From: Paenibacillus sp. | GTDB lineage: Bacteria; Bacillota; Bacilli; Paenibacillales; YIM-B00363 | Direction: 5' to 3' | Length of the DNA: 64,000 bases | Assembly (NCBI RefSeq): GCF_035645195.1 | Contig: NZ_DASQNA010000010.1 | Coordinates: 1-64,000 of the forward strand | In this document: positions 9,207-18,405 of the stretch, piece by piece | How the letters are laid out: each line of letters starts with the position of its first letter | How positions within the stretch are numbered: position 1 is the first letter of the stretch | Made by a program: the position numbers and the translations under genes | Notes under the pieces: model-generated | Told to the model about the DNA's origin: nothing | What the model saw: only the letters and a program-made list of their open reading frames with translations | Databases searched by the model: none

Positions 9207-10397
9207 ATGCCGATTATCGAAGCGAAAGAGCTTACGAAAGTATTCGGCAGCGATCCGAAGCGGGCGATTCCGCTTCTGCGCGAAGGCCGAACGAAGGAAG
9301 CCATCTTTAAAGAAACCGGGCTGACGGTAGGCGTCAACCGCGTCAGCTTCTCGATCGAGCCGGGCGAAATTTTCGTGATCATGGGCCTCTCGGGCAGCGG
9401 CAAATCGACGCTCGTTCGGCTGCTGAACCGCTTGATCGAACCGACGGACGGGCAGGTGCTGTTCCAAGGGAAGGATCTGGTCAAAGCCGACCCCGAGACG
9501 CTGCGGACGATCCGCCGGAAGCACATAAGCATGGTATTTCAAAAATTCGCCCTATTCCCGCACCGCACGATTCTAGAGAACGTCGAATACGGACTCGAGG
9601 TGCAGGGCGTGCCGAAAGCGAAGCGCCGGGAGGCGGCTATGGCCTCGCTCGAGCTCGTCGGACTCGGCGGCTTGGAGAGGCAAAAGCCGGATCAGCTGAG
9701 CGGCGGCATGCAGCAGCGGGTCGGCCTCGCCCGGGCTCTCGCGAACGACCCGGACGTGCTGCTAATGGATGAGGCGTTCAGCGCCCTCGACCCGCTCATC
9801 CGCAAGGATATGCAGGACGAACTGCTGCAGCTGCAAGCGAAGATGAAAAAAACGATCGTGTTCATTACCCACGACTTGGACGAAGCGCTGCGCATCGGCG
9901 ACCGGATCGCGCTCATGAAGGACGGCGCCGTCGTGCAGATCGGCACGCCGGAGCAAATCATGACGAAGCCCGCGAACGATTATGTAGAGCGGTTCGTGGA
10001 GGATGTCGATTTGTCGAAGGTGCTGACCGCCGCTCACGTCATGCGCCGGCCGGAGACGATCGGCCTCGACCGGGGGCCGCGCGTCGCGCTGCAGCTAATG
10101 AAAGATCAGGGCGTCTCGAACTTGTACGTCGTCGACCGGGACCGGCAGCTGCTCGGCGTCATTACCGCCGAGGACGCGTCCGCCGCCGTCAGAGAAGGCA
10201 AGAGCCTCGGGGACATTACGATCCGCGACGTGCCCCGGGTGTCTCCGGACACGCTGCTGCACGATCTATTCCAGACCGTCAGCGAGACGCGCGTGCCTGT
10301 CGCCGTCATCGGCGACAACGGCAAGCTGCAAGGCATCATTATCCGGGGGGCCGTGCTTGCGGCGCTCGCCGGAAATCACAACGTAGAAGGGCGGTGA
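9207..10397 (+). CDS. opuAA: Glycine betaine/proline-betaine ABC transporter ATPase with CBS pair
   Basis: The 396-residue ATPase energises osmoprotectant uptake at the inner face of the membrane. Walker A is GLSGSGKST (about residues 70-78), the signature is LSGGMQQRVGLARAL, and Walker B is VLLMDEAFSALD. The N-terminal extension with AIFKETGLTVGVNRVSF is typical of OpuAA/ProV. Two CBS motifs occupy the last 120 residues (MRRPETIGLDRGP and the LGDITIRDVPRVSPD part); in related transporters this pair senses ionic strength or c-di-AMP. AAGGGGGAA precedes the ATG. First gene of a three-gene operon. Confidence 0.95.
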   Translation: MPIIEAKELTKVFGSDPKRAIPLLREGRTKEAIFKETGLTVGVNRVSFSIEPGEIFVIMGLSGSGKSTLVRLLNRLIEPTDGQVLFQGKDLVKADPETLRTIRRKHISMVFQKFALFPHRTILENVEYGLEVQGVPKAKRREAAMASLELVGLGGLERQKPDQLSGGMQQRVGLARALANDPDVLLMDEAFSALDPLIRKDMQDELLQLQAKMKKTIVFITHDLDEALRIGDRIALMKDGAVVQIGTPEQIMTKPANDYVERFVEDVDLSKVLTAAHVMRRPETIGLDRGPRVALQLMKDQGVSNLYVVDRDRQLLGVITAEDASAAVREGKSLGDITIRDVPRVSPDTLLHDLFQTVSETRVPVAVIGDNGKLQGIIIRGAVLAALAGNHNVEGR

Positions 10398-10403
10398 CGA
10401 ACG

Positions 10404-11243
10404 ATGCCTATTCCTAGAATTCCGCTGCGGGATTGGGTCGACGCCTTCGAGGATTGGTTGAACGACCATGCGGGAGCGATCTTCGATTTCATGAAGTTCG
10501 CCATCGGCTCGATCGTGGACGGCTTCGAATGGGCGTTCGAGCTCGTTCCCGCTCCTGTCATGATTTTGCTCCTAACCGGTATCGCTTATGCGCTCGGGCG
10601 CTTCCGCCTCGCGCTGTTTACGCTCATCGGCTTCCTGCTTATTTGGAATTTGGAGCTGTGGGGGCCGACGATGCAGACGCTGTCGCTGGTGATGACTTCC
10701 GCTCTCATTTCGATCGTATTCGGCATTCCGATCGGCATCTGGTGCGCGCAGAACGACCGGGTGCAGTCCACCGTTACGCCGGTGCTGGACTTCATGCAGA
10801 CGATGCCGGCGTTCGTGTATCTCATTCCGGCGGTATCGTTCTTCTCGCTGGGCGCCGTACCGGGCGTCATCGCGTCGGTTATCTTCGCGATTCCGCCGAC
10901 GATCCGCCTGACGAACCTCGGCATTCGGCAGGTGCCGGCCGACCTCGTCGAAGCGGCGGACGCCTTCGGCTCCACGAAGTCGCAGAAGCTGTTCAAGCTT
11001 CAGCTGCCGCTCGCCGTGCCGACGATGATGGCGGGCGTCAACCAGACGATCATGCTGTCGCTGTCGATGGTCGTCATCGCCTCGATGATCGGCGCGCAGG
11101 GGGTCGGCTCGAAGGTGCTGCAGGCGATTACTCAGTTGAAGACCGGCGTCGGGTTCGAAGCCGGACTCGCGGTCGTCATTCTGGCGATCGTGCTGGACCG
11201 CTTCACCCAAGCCATGATTCGCAATAACCAAAGGAGAGGATAA
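10404..11243 (+). CDS. opuAB: Glycine betaine ABC transporter permease
   Basis: This 279-residue membrane permease of the OpuAB/ProW family has an N-terminal amphipathic region followed by about six to seven hydrophobic segments. The permease EAA loop is visible as DLVEAADAFGSTKSQKLFKLQLPLAVPTM. It starts six bases after opuAA with a ribosome site in the preceding AAGGGCGGTGA, so the two are co-translated. It forms the channel through which OpuAA drives betaine uptake. Confidence 0.95.
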   Translation: MPIPRIPLRDWVDAFEDWLNDHAGAIFDFMKFAIGSIVDGFEWAFELVPAPVMILLLTGIAYALGRFRLALFTLIGFLLIWNLELWGPTMQTLSLVMTSALISIVFGIPIGIWCAQNDRVQSTVTPVLDFMQTMPAFVYLIPAVSFFSLGAVPGVIASVIFAIPPTIRLTNLGIRQVPADLVEAADAFGSTKSQKLFKLQLPLAVPTMMAGVNQTIMLSLSMVVIASMIGAQGVGSKVLQAITQLKTGVGFEAGLAVVILAIVLDRFTQAMIRNNQRRG

Positions 11244-11246
11244 CAC

Positions 11247-12143
11247 ATGAACACGAAACGATGGAAACTCGCAACGATTACCGCAGGCGTGCTGGCCGCG
11301 GCGCTGACGGCCGCAGGCTGCTCCTCGCAAGGTTCGACGGGAGGATCCGCCGAGCCGAAGGAGCTGAAGCTCGCCTATGTCGCATGGGATTCCGAAATCG
11401 CCAGCACGCATGTCGTCGAATACGTATTGGAAGAGAAGCTCGGCTATGAAGTAGAGCTGCTGCAGGTCGACGCTGGACCGATGTGGACCGGCGTCGCCGG
11501 CGGCAGCGCGGACGCGATGGTCGCCGCTTGGCTGCCGTCCACTCACCAGACGTATTACGAAGAAAATAAAAGCAAGATCGAAGATCTCGGACCGAATCTC
11601 GACGGCACGAAAATCGGCCTCGTCGTTCCTTCCTACATGGAGATCTCCACGATCGAAGATCTGAAGGACGCGGCCGTCGCGGAATCGGTCGACGCAACGA
11701 TCGTCGGCATCGAGCCGGGCGCGGGCCTCATGATGGCGACCGAGAAGGCGCTCGACGAGTACGGCTTGGAAGGGTGGACGCTGCTGGAGAGCAGCTCGGC
11801 CGCCATGGCCGCCGAGCTCCAAAGCGCGTACGAGGCGCAGAAGCCGATTATCGTCACCGGCTGGACGCCGCACTGGAAGTTCGGCAAAATGGACCTGAAA
11901 TATTTGGAGGACTCGAAAGGCGTATACGGCGGCGACGAGCAAATTCATACGATCGTCCGCCAAGGCTTGGGTGACGATCATCCTGAGGCGTACAAATTCC
12001 TCGACCAATTCGTCTGGACGCCGGAAGACATGGCGGCCGTCATGGTCGATATCCAAGAAGGCGCGGAGCCGGCCGAGGCGGCGGCGGCATGGGTGAACGC
12101 CAACGCCGACAAAGTCGACGCTTGGCTCGCAGGCATCGAATAA
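11247..12143 (+). CDS. opuAC: Glycine betaine-binding lipoprotein
   Basis: The 298-residue extracellular receptor has a lipoprotein signal (hydrophobic core, then AAGC with Cys25). The OpuAC-type fold is recognised from YVAWDSEIASTHVVEYVLEEKLGY and from the aromatic residues expected in the betaine cage, such as W in PMWTGVAGGSADAMVAAWLP and GWTPHWKF. It begins three bases after opuAB, next to an AGGAGAGGA site. It delivers betaine to OpuAB. Confidence 0.95.
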   Translation: MNTKRWKLATITAGVLAAALTAAGCSSQGSTGGSAEPKELKLAYVAWDSEIASTHVVEYVLEEKLGYEVELLQVDAGPMWTGVAGGSADAMVAAWLPSTHQTYYEENKSKIEDLGPNLDGTKIGLVVPSYMEISTIEDLKDAAVAESVDATIVGIEPGAGLMMATEKALDEYGLEGWTLLESSSAAMAAELQSAYEAQKPIIVTGWTPHWKFGKMDLKYLEDSKGVYGGDEQIHTIVRQGLGDDHPEAYKFLDQFVWTPEDMAAVMVDIQEGAEPAEAAAAWVNANADKVDAWLAGIE

Positions 12144-12148
12144 TAGCA

Positions 12149-12190
12149 AAGCGGTCAACCTCCCTACGGGGAAGGTTGACCGCTTTTTTT
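12149..12190 (+). terminator. Terminator of opuA operon
   Basis: A long stem (arms 12149-12164 and 12171-12187, one bulged base, short loop) is followed by a run of T on the plus strand. The hairpin lies between convergent genes. On the minus strand it has only a poor T tract, so it mainly serves opuAC. Confidence 0.85.
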
Positions 12191-13845
12191 CAGCGAAGAA
12201 ACTGTTCCTGAAACTGCGCCGGCGGAATCGGCGGGCTGAGCAGGTAGCCTTGGATGCCGTCGCATCCGAACGATTGGAGCCATCTCCGCTGCTCCTCCGT
12301 TTCCACGCCTTCGGCGACGACCCGCAGCCCAAGCTTGTGGCCGAGGTCGATGATCGCCTGCACGAGCGCCATATTTTTCGTATCCAGCGCCATCGCCTGC
12401 ACGAACGACTTATCGATCTTCAGCGTGTCGAGCGGAAACAGCGACAAATAGTTCAGCGACGAGAAGCCGGTGCCGAAATCGTCGACCGACACGGACACGC
12501 CTAAATCTTTCAGCCGCTTCAGCGCCAAGGCGGAATCCTTCGGATGCTGCATGACGCTGCTTTCGGTCAGCTCCACCTCGAGCAGCTCCGGAGGCAGCTT
12601 GGCGGTCGATAAAATCGAAGCGATAATAGCGTTTAATTCTTGCTGCTGGAACTGCTTGCTCGACAAATTGACGCTGACGGCGATCGGCCGCCCTTCGAGC
12701 TGCCATGCCCTCGCCTGCGCGCAGGCGGACGCCATGACGTATTCCCCGATGCGCCCGATCAGCCCGAGCTCCTCGGCGACCGGAATGAATTCCGTCGGCA
12801 GCACCCACCCGAGGTCGGGCGAATGCCAGCGGATCAGCGCCTCGGCCCCGTACACGCCGCCGTCGGACAGCCGCTGCTTCGGCTGGTAGTACACTTCGAA
12901 CTCTTCCCGCTCGATCGCGCGGCGCAAATAGTTCGGCAGCAGCAGCCGGCGCATCGACGAGGCGTTCATTTTCTCGTCGAAGTACAGCAGCGTGTTGCGT
13001 CCTTGCTCCTTCGCGTTGGCGAGCGCCAGCTCGGCGTTCCGCACGAGCTTCTCCGCCCGCTTCGTGTCGCGCGGACAGAAGCTGGCGCCGACGCTGAACG
13101 TCACCGACAGCTCGTTCTGCTCGATGAACATCGGCTCGGCGACCGCCTGCAGCAGCCGATCCACCATCGGCTCGAATGATTCGTTCGTATCTAGCTTCAT
13201 CAGCACCGCGAACGAATCTCCGCCCGTCCGCGCGAGCAGCGTCGATTCGTCCAGCGCCCCCTGCATGCGCCGCACGATCGCGGCCAGCACCCGGTCGCCG
13301 AACGCGTGGCCCAGCGAATCGTTGATGATTTTAAACCGGTCGACGTCCAACGTCAGAAGCAGCAGCTTCCGCGAAGGAAGCCTCGCCGCCTTGTCGACCT
13401 CGATGGACAGCCTGTATCCAAAGTAAGACCGGTTGGGCAGCGAAGTCAGCGTATCGTAACAGCCCGAAACGAACAGCTGCTGCTCCAGCTCCTTCCGCCG
13501 GGTGACATCGCGAAACCAGCACAGCACTCGGGCCGATTCGCGCTCCTCGTCCAGCAGCCGCACCGTGCACTCCGCCCAAAACCAATCGCCCGAGCGCTTC
13601 CGCAGCTTCAGCTCGCCGACCCAGCGGCCTTCCCGCCGCAACGCGTGTTGAATTTCATCCATCAACGAAGACGTAATCCGCTGCTGCACCAGCCCCGTAT
13701 ACGGCATACCGACGAGCTCGGCCGCGCCGCTGTAGCCTAAAGACGCCGCCGCGGCGCGGAACGCGTCCGCGACGATCCCGTCCTCGAAAAGAATTGCGTT
13801 CCAGTCCGAATCCAGCGTTCGGAGCACGGTGATATCGGCGTACAT
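12190..13845 (-). CDS. PAS-GGDEF(degenerate)-EAL cyclic-di-GMP phosphodiesterase
   Basis: The 551-residue protein has an N-terminal PAS domain (about 10-130), a GGDEF domain (about 135-295) and an EAL domain (about 300-550). The GGDEF signature reads GGDSF, replacing the catalytic acidic residue, so cyclase activity is doubtful. The EAL domain keeps EALIRW, the NLSSKQF-type Asn, ELTES, DDFGTGFSSLNYL and ETEEQRRWL, so it should hydrolyse c-di-GMP. It has no membrane segment and no receiver domain. Its ATG at 13845 overlaps the stop of the upstream response regulator (TGATG), a sign of translational coupling. It is the last gene of the Che operon and its probable output enzyme. Confidence 0.9.
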   Translation of the reverse strand: MYADITVLRTLDSDWNAILFEDGIVADAFRAAAASLGYSGAAELVGMPYTGLVQQRITSSLMDEIQHALRREGRWVGELKLRKRSGDWFWAECTVRLLDEERESARVLCWFRDVTRRKELEQQLFVSGCYDTLTSLPNRSYFGYRLSIEVDKAARLPSRKLLLLTLDVDRFKIINDSLGHAFGDRVLAAIVRRMQGALDESTLLARTGGDSFAVLMKLDTNESFEPMVDRLLQAVAEPMFIEQNELSVTFSVGASFCPRDTKRAEKLVRNAELALANAKEQGRNTLLYFDEKMNASSMRRLLLPNYLRRAIEREEFEVYYQPKQRLSDGGVYGAEALIRWHSPDLGWVLPTEFIPVAEELGLIGRIGEYVMASACAQARAWQLEGRPIAVSVNLSSKQFQQQELNAIIASILSTAKLPPELLEVELTESSVMQHPKDSALALKRLKDLGVSVSVDDFGTGFSSLNYLSLFPLDTLKIDKSFVQAMALDTKNMALVQAIIDLGHKLGLRVVAEGVETEEQRRWLQSFGCDGIQGYLLSPPIPPAQFQEQFLR

Positions 13846-14234
13846 CAAAGAAGCCCCAGCTTGCCCATGACGTCCCGGATCTTCTGCAAATCGAGCGGTT
13901 TCGTGCAGTACGCCTGGCAGCCGAACGCGAACGCCTCGTCGACCTTCGACTTATCGTACAGGGCGGTCGTCATCATGATTTTCGAGGGCAGGTAGTTGTG
14001 CTCTTTCTCCAGCTGCCGGACGATGCGGAGGACGTTGATCCCGTCTACCCGCGGCAGCATGATGTCGAGACAAATCAGGTCGTACGGCTCCCTGTCTTTG
14101 TGCGCCTGCAAGAAGGCGTCCACGCCCTCGACGCCGTCGACCGCGAGGCTGGCGTCCCAAGGGCCGACCTCCGCCAAAAATTTCTTCATTACGATTCTGC
14201 TCGCGTAGTCGTCTTCCACTATGAGCGCCCTCAC
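13845..14234 (-). CDS. Single-domain CheY-like response regulator
   Basis: 129 residues, receiver domain only. The acidic pocket is E7-D8-D9, the phospho-acceptor is D57 (CLDIMLP), the switch residue T90 and the conserved K112 (TKP). It starts with GTG at 14234 behind GGAG, two bases after the hybrid kinase stop, and overlaps the EAL gene. It lacks an output domain, so it probably relays phosphate or signals by contact; the adjacent EAL protein is the obvious candidate partner. Confidence 0.9.
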   Translation of the reverse strand: MRALIVEDDYASRIVMKKFLAEVGPWDASLAVDGVEGVDAFLQAHKDREPYDLICLDIMLPRVDGINVLRIVRQLEKEHNYLPSKIMMTTALYDKSKVDEAFAFGCQAYCTKPLDLQKIRDVMGKLGLL

Positions 14235-14235
14235 G

Positions 14236-16530
14236 TTATCTCCGTCCTTCGCGTTGGAATAGTTGCTCGCCGACGGTGTCGATCAATTGCTGCAGCGAGA
14301 TCGGCTTGCTGAGGAACGCGTCGATGCCGTGCTCCAAAAATTGGGCTTCGTGCTCCTTCGTCGCGTGCGCCGTCACGGCGATGATCGGCATATCCCGAAT
14401 GCGGGGATCCTGGTGCTTACGGATGCGCCGCGTCGCCTCGAGCCCGTCCATGACGGGCATCTGTATGTCCATCAGCACGATGTCGATTTCCACGGAATCC
14501 AGGATACCCAGCGCCTCCTCGCCGTTGGCGGCGGTGACGATCCGAACGTCATGGCGCTGCAGCAGCGTGGCGACGATTTTCCGGCTCACCGCATCGTCTT
14601 CCGCGTAGAGCACGCTGACGCCGCGGAACCGGCGGTCGACCGAATAAGGCAAACGGGGCTCGACGCTGTCCGCGGTGCGCAAAGGGACCGCGAAGGCGAA
14701 CGTGCTGCCGGCGCCCGGCTCGCTCTCTACCCAAAGCGCGCCGCCCATCCGCTCCGCCAGCTCCTTCGAAATGACGAGCCCCAATCCCGAACCGCCGTAC
14801 TTGCGCGTATACGTCCCGTCCACTTGGCTGAACGCCTGGAACAACCGCCCCATATCCTCCTCCGCGATGCCGATGCCCGTATCCATAACCCGGAACAGCA
14901 GCCGCGTCTCCCGCTTGCGCGCATCGTACCCTTTCTCCACGGTCAGCTGCACCGTCCCGCTCTCCGTGAATTTAATGGCGTTCGCCAACAAATTGTTCAG
15001 GATTTGCTGGATTTTCGACGGGTCCCCGACGACGTGAGCCGGGACGTCCGGATAGATTTGCGTTTTCAGTTCTAACCCTTTCTCGTTTGCCTGCAGCAGA
15101 TGGGAAGCCGCCGTTTTGTCCACCAGCTCTTTGAGAGGGAACGCCACTTCCTCGAGCTCGATGCGGCCGGCTTCGATCTTCGCCAAATCAAGCACGTCGT
15201 TGATCACCTTGCGCAGCGTATCGGCGCAAGATTTAATGATGCTAAGATTTTCCTTCTGTTCCCAATCGAGCTCGGTGAGCATCGTCAGCTCGGTCAAGCC
15301 GACGATGCCGTTCAGCGGGGTCCGCATCTCGTGGCTGATATTCGCGAGAAACTGCGATTTCGCTCGATTCGCCGCCTCGGCGAGCGACTTGGCCCGTTCG
15401 AATTCCTGCTCGTTCAGCTTCCGCTCCGTTATATCTTCGACGATGAACGCGAATTGCTGATAGCCCATGCTGAACGCGGACACCGTCAGCCATCGCTCTG
15501 TCCGGACGGAGTAGTAGTCCCCGAACATATGCGTTCCGCCGCGTTCCCCGATCGTTCCGCAGATGCTCAGCCACTCGCTCGGAAAATAAAAATGCCGATA
15601 TACCTCGGAATACCGTCGGCCGACGATGCTGTCGGGATCGATGCCGAAGCAGTCCGCGAACGCGGGATTGACCTCGGCGAATCGAAAATCGGTCGTTCCG
15701 GCGCCGCCGTCGATGAGCTCGTGATGCGAGCAGCCGGTCGGCATGTTCATCAGCAGCGAATAATATTTCTTCTCGCTCGCGAACAGCTGCTCCTGCATCC
15801 GAACCTCTTCCGTAACGTCGTAGCCGATTACAAAATATTTCCGCAGCCGCTGCCGTTCGTCCAGCGACGGAAATACGGTCGCATTCAACCAGCAAACTTC
15901 CCCGCTCCGGTTTATGTATTGCAACCGTCCGCGCCACGGCCTGCCGCTGCGCACGCAGCGTTCAATTTCGCCGTGGATGGACTGACTGCGCATGTCCGGA
16001 AATAAGTCGCCTAGCGACGCGCCGACGATCTCCGCCTCGTCGCAGCGGCACAGCTCGCGCAGCCGCTCGTTCACGTACCGCACGGTTCCTTCTTCGTCGA
16101 CGGCGGCAATGATCGCGAAGCCGTCTTCCGAATGCCCGACGTCCAGCATCGGCTGCAGGCGCTGTTTCTCGTAGCCCGTAAACCGCTCATGAAACACGAT
16201 ATAGCAGAAGCAGCTGCCATCGCGGCCCATGAGCGGCCTGCAGATCAAATGGTCCCAAAACGCTGCGCCGGAGCGGTCGTGCAGCCGCAGGACCGCTTCG
16301 AGCGCCCGGCCGTTCTTGCCTTCCTCCCACAGCCGCTCGAACAGATGCATGTCCGTCATCGGGCCGAGCAAGAGGTTCAAGCTTTTGCCTATGACATCTT
16401 CCATCTCATAGCCGATCATACTGAGGAATTGAGAGCTGGCGTAGACGATCGGAAAATTCGGCAGCGTCGGGTCTAGCAAAGTAATTGGAGCCTGCATCTC
16501 CGGGAAAGGGCCTGTCCATCCGTTTGGCAT
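14236..16530 (-). CDS. Multi-PAS hybrid sensor histidine kinase
   Basis: 764 residues. The ATG at 16530 is preferred to an upstream frame start because GAGGTGA lies just ahead and it avoids overlapping cheB. Three PAS domains occupy about 15-370; the first looks LOV-like ([24 protein letters not shown]) but has Leu where the photoactive Cys should be. A HisKA domain follows with H400 in [11 protein letters not shown], then a HATPase domain ([21 protein letters not shown]) and a C-terminal receiver with D688 ([11 protein letters not shown]). No transmembrane segment is evident, so it is probably cytoplasmic. It sits between cheB and the stand-alone regulator, and phosphotransfer to that regulator is inferred. 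Confidence 0.9.
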   Translation of the reverse strand: MPNGWTGPFPEMQAPITLLDPTLPNFPIVYASSQFLSMIGYEMEDVIGKSLNLLLGPMTDMHLFERLWEEGKNGRALEAVLRLHDRSGAAFWDHLICRPLMGRDGSCFCYIVFHERFTGYEKQRLQPMLDVGHSEDGFAIIAAVDEEGTVRYVNERLRELCRCDEAEIVGASLGDLFPDMRSQSIHGEIERCVRSGRPWRGRLQYINRSGEVCWLNATVFPSLDERQRLRKYFVIGYDVTEEVRMQEQLFASEKKYYSLLMNMPTGCSHHELIDGGAGTTDFRFAEVNPAFADCFGIDPDSIVGRRYSEVYRHFYFPSEWLSICGTIGERGGTHMFGDYYSVRTERWLTVSAFSMGYQQFAFIVEDITERKLNEQEFERAKSLAEAANRAKSQFLANISHEMRTPLNGIVGLTELTMLTELDWEQKENLSIIKSCADTLRKVINDVLDLAKIEAGRIELEEVAFPLKELVDKTAASHLLQANEKGLELKTQIYPDVPAHVVGDPSKIQQILNNLLANAIKFTESGTVQLTVEKGYDARKRETRLLFRVMDTGIGIAEEDMGRLFQAFSQVDGTYTRKYGGSGLGLVISKELAERMGGALWVESEPGAGSTFAFAVPLRTADSVEPRLPYSVDRRFRGVSVLYAEDDAVSRKIVATLLQRHDVRIVTAANGEEALGILDSVEIDIVLMDIQMPVMDGLEATRRIRKHQDPRIRDMPIIAVTAHATKEHEAQFLEHGIDAFLSKPISLQQLIDTVGEQLFQREGRR

Positions 16531-16549
16531 CGGGTTCACCTCGATTGCG

Positions 16550-17572
16550 TTAATTCCAAAGCAACTGTCTGACGCCCGCGGCAATGGACGTGAGCGGCGC
16601 CTGCTTCTCGACGGCGCCGATGTCGTAGGCGACCTTCGGCATGCCGTACACGACCGAGGTGGACTCGTCCTGGCCGAACGTGCGGGCGCCGCTGCGGCGC
16701 ATCTGGAGCAAGCCCATGGCGCCGTCGCTGCCCATGCCGGTCAGCAGGACGCCGATCGCCCGCGGGCCGAGCAGACGCGCCGTCGACTCGAACAACACGT
16801 CGACCGACGGGCAGTGGCCGCTCACTTTCGGCCCTTCGAACACCTCGACGGCCAGCCGGGAGCCCCGTTTCGCCACCTTCATCTGCAGGTTCCCCGGCGC
16901 CACCAATACCTTCCCAGGCGTCAGCGTGTCGCCGCTCTCCGCCTCCTTCACGTCGAACCCCGTGACGCGGTTCAGCCGTTCGGCGTAGCTTCTCGTAAAC
17001 CCCGGCGGCATATGCTGCACGACGGCGATGCCGGGGCTCTCGGGCGGAAGCCCTCGCAGCACCGACAGAATCGCTTCGGTTCCGCCCGTGGACGCGCCGA
17101 TCGCGATGCAGTCGAACGACGCCGAGACGGTCCGGGACCGCTCTTTGGCCGCCGTCGGCGCTTCCGGCGCGGCGGGAGACGCGAGCGTCGCCCGCGCGGC
17201 GATCCGGATTTTGCTCTGCAGCTCCCGAATAAAGAGGGACGGATTGCCTCCGCCCCCCGGTTTGGCGATAAAATCGACCGCTCCGCATTCGAGCGCCTCG
17301 AACACGTGCTCGGCGATCGAGCTCATGACGACGGTCGGCAGCGGATATTGCGGAAGCAGTTTTTTCAAAAAGACGATGCCGTTCATTCGCGGCATTTCGA
17401 CGTCCAACACCATAACGTCCGGCTCCGTCTCCAAGATGCGGTCGCGCGCCTCGTACGGGTCGGCCGCGGTCGCGACGACCTCGATTTGCGGATAGGGCGC
17501 GAGGCCTTGGACGACCGCATGCCGGAACAGCGCCGAATCGTCGACGACGATCACTCTGATGGGGTTGCTCAT
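16550..17572 (-). CDS. cheB: Chemotaxis response regulator / protein-glutamate methylesterase
   Basis: 340 residues. ATG at 17572 follows GGAGG. A receiver domain (D11-D12, phospho-acceptor D57 in [11 protein letters not shown]) is joined to a methylesterase domain with the GASTGG serine nucleophile motif, the [10 protein letters not shown] histidine and the [12 protein letters not shown] segment holding the catalytic Asp. CheB removes methyl groups from MCP glutamates, reversing CheR. It lies directly after cheR and before the hybrid kinase. Confidence 0.95.
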   Translation of the reverse strand: MSNPIRVIVVDDSALFRHAVVQGLAPYPQIEVVATAADPYEARDRILETEPDVMVLDVEMPRMNGIVFLKKLLPQYPLPTVVMSSIAEHVFEALECGAVDFIAKPGGGGNPSLFIRELQSKIRIAARATLASPAAPEAPTAAKERSRTVSASFDCIAIGASTGGTEAILSVLRGLPPESPGIAVVQHMPPGFTRSYAERLNRVTGFDVKEAESGDTLTPGKVLVAPGNLQMKVAKRGSRLAVEVFEGPKVSGHCPSVDVLFESTARLLGPRAIGVLLTGMGSDGAMGLLQMRRSGARTFGQDESTSVVYGMPKVAYDIGAVEKQAPLTSIAAGVRQLLWN

Positions 17573-17586
17573 GCTGCGCCGCCTCC

Positions 17587-18399
17587 TTACTTCCGGTACA
17601 CCGCCGGCATCACATAATGAAAGTCGGTTTCTTCCCGGCTGACGGATTCCGAATGACCGACGAACAAATATCCGCCCGGCGCGAGCGCCTCGTAAAACCG
17701 CCGAAGCAGCGCGTTCCGCGTCTCGGCGTCGAAATAAATCATGACGTTCCGGCAAAAAATGACGTGGAACGGCTTGCGGAACGGGAACGGATGGATCAAG
17801 TTCAGCGTCCGGTACAGCACCTCGCTCTTGATGAGCGGTTTGATGGCGCAAAGCCCTTCGCCCTGCGGCTGCAAGTACGCCCTGCGCCACCGCTCCGGCA
17901 GCTGCTCGGCATCCTCTTGCTTATACACGCCGCGCTTCGCTTCTTCAATCGCTTTCGGCGAAATGTCGGTCGCGAGCACCTTCGTGTCCCACGACAGTTT
18001 CCGGTCGCCGAAATAGTCCGCGAGCAGCATGGCAAGCGTATACGGCTCCTGCCCGTAGGAGCAGCCGGCGCTCCAGATGCGCAAATCCCTGGACGTCACC
18101 GCGCGCTCCAGCTCCGGCAGCACGCGGCTCGCGAGAAATCGGAAATGCTCCGACTCCCGGTAAAAGTACGTATGGTTCGTCGTGAGCCGGGCCGCCAGCT
18201 CGCGGAGCGCGGCCCCGGTCGCGTCGCGCTCCAGGTAATTGAAATATTGCCCGAAGCTCTCCAGCCTTCGCTGCTCCAACGCCGGCAGCAGGCGGCTTTG
18301 CACGAGCGACTTCTTCTCCGCGCCCAAATGAATGCCGAGATGCCTCTTGATGTAAACCGCCAGCGCCTTGTACTCTTGCTCGGTAATCGCCGTCAACAT
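17587..18399 (-). CDS. cheR: Chemotaxis protein methyltransferase
   Basis: 270 residues. The N-terminal CheR helical domain (TAITEQEYKALAVYIKRHLGI) precedes the SAM-binding methyltransferase domain with RIWSAGCSYGQEPYTLAMLL, LATDIS and VIFCRNVMIYFD. It methylates glutamates on chemoreceptors. No tetratricopeptide tail. It starts six bases after the first-listed MCP stop; its ribosome site is only AAAGG, suggesting coupling to the receptor gene. Confidence 0.95.
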   Translation of the reverse strand: MLTAITEQEYKALAVYIKRHLGIHLGAEKKSLVQSRLLPALEQRRLESFGQYFNYLERDATGAALRELAARLTTNHTYFYRESEHFRFLASRVLPELERAVTSRDLRIWSAGCSYGQEPYTLAMLLADYFGDRKLSWDTKVLATDISPKAIEEAKRGVYKQEDAEQLPERWRRAYLQPQGEGLCAIKPLIKSEVLYRTLNLIHPFPFRKPFHVIFCRNVMIYFDAETRNALLRRFYEALAPGGYLFVGHSESVSREETDFHYVMPAVYRK

Positions 18400-18405
18400 G
18401 GACCT

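Noticed and set aside
10572-12332. 586-codon minus-strand frame opposite opuAB and opuAC
   Set aside because: Antisense shadow; the plus-strand proteins are unmistakable.
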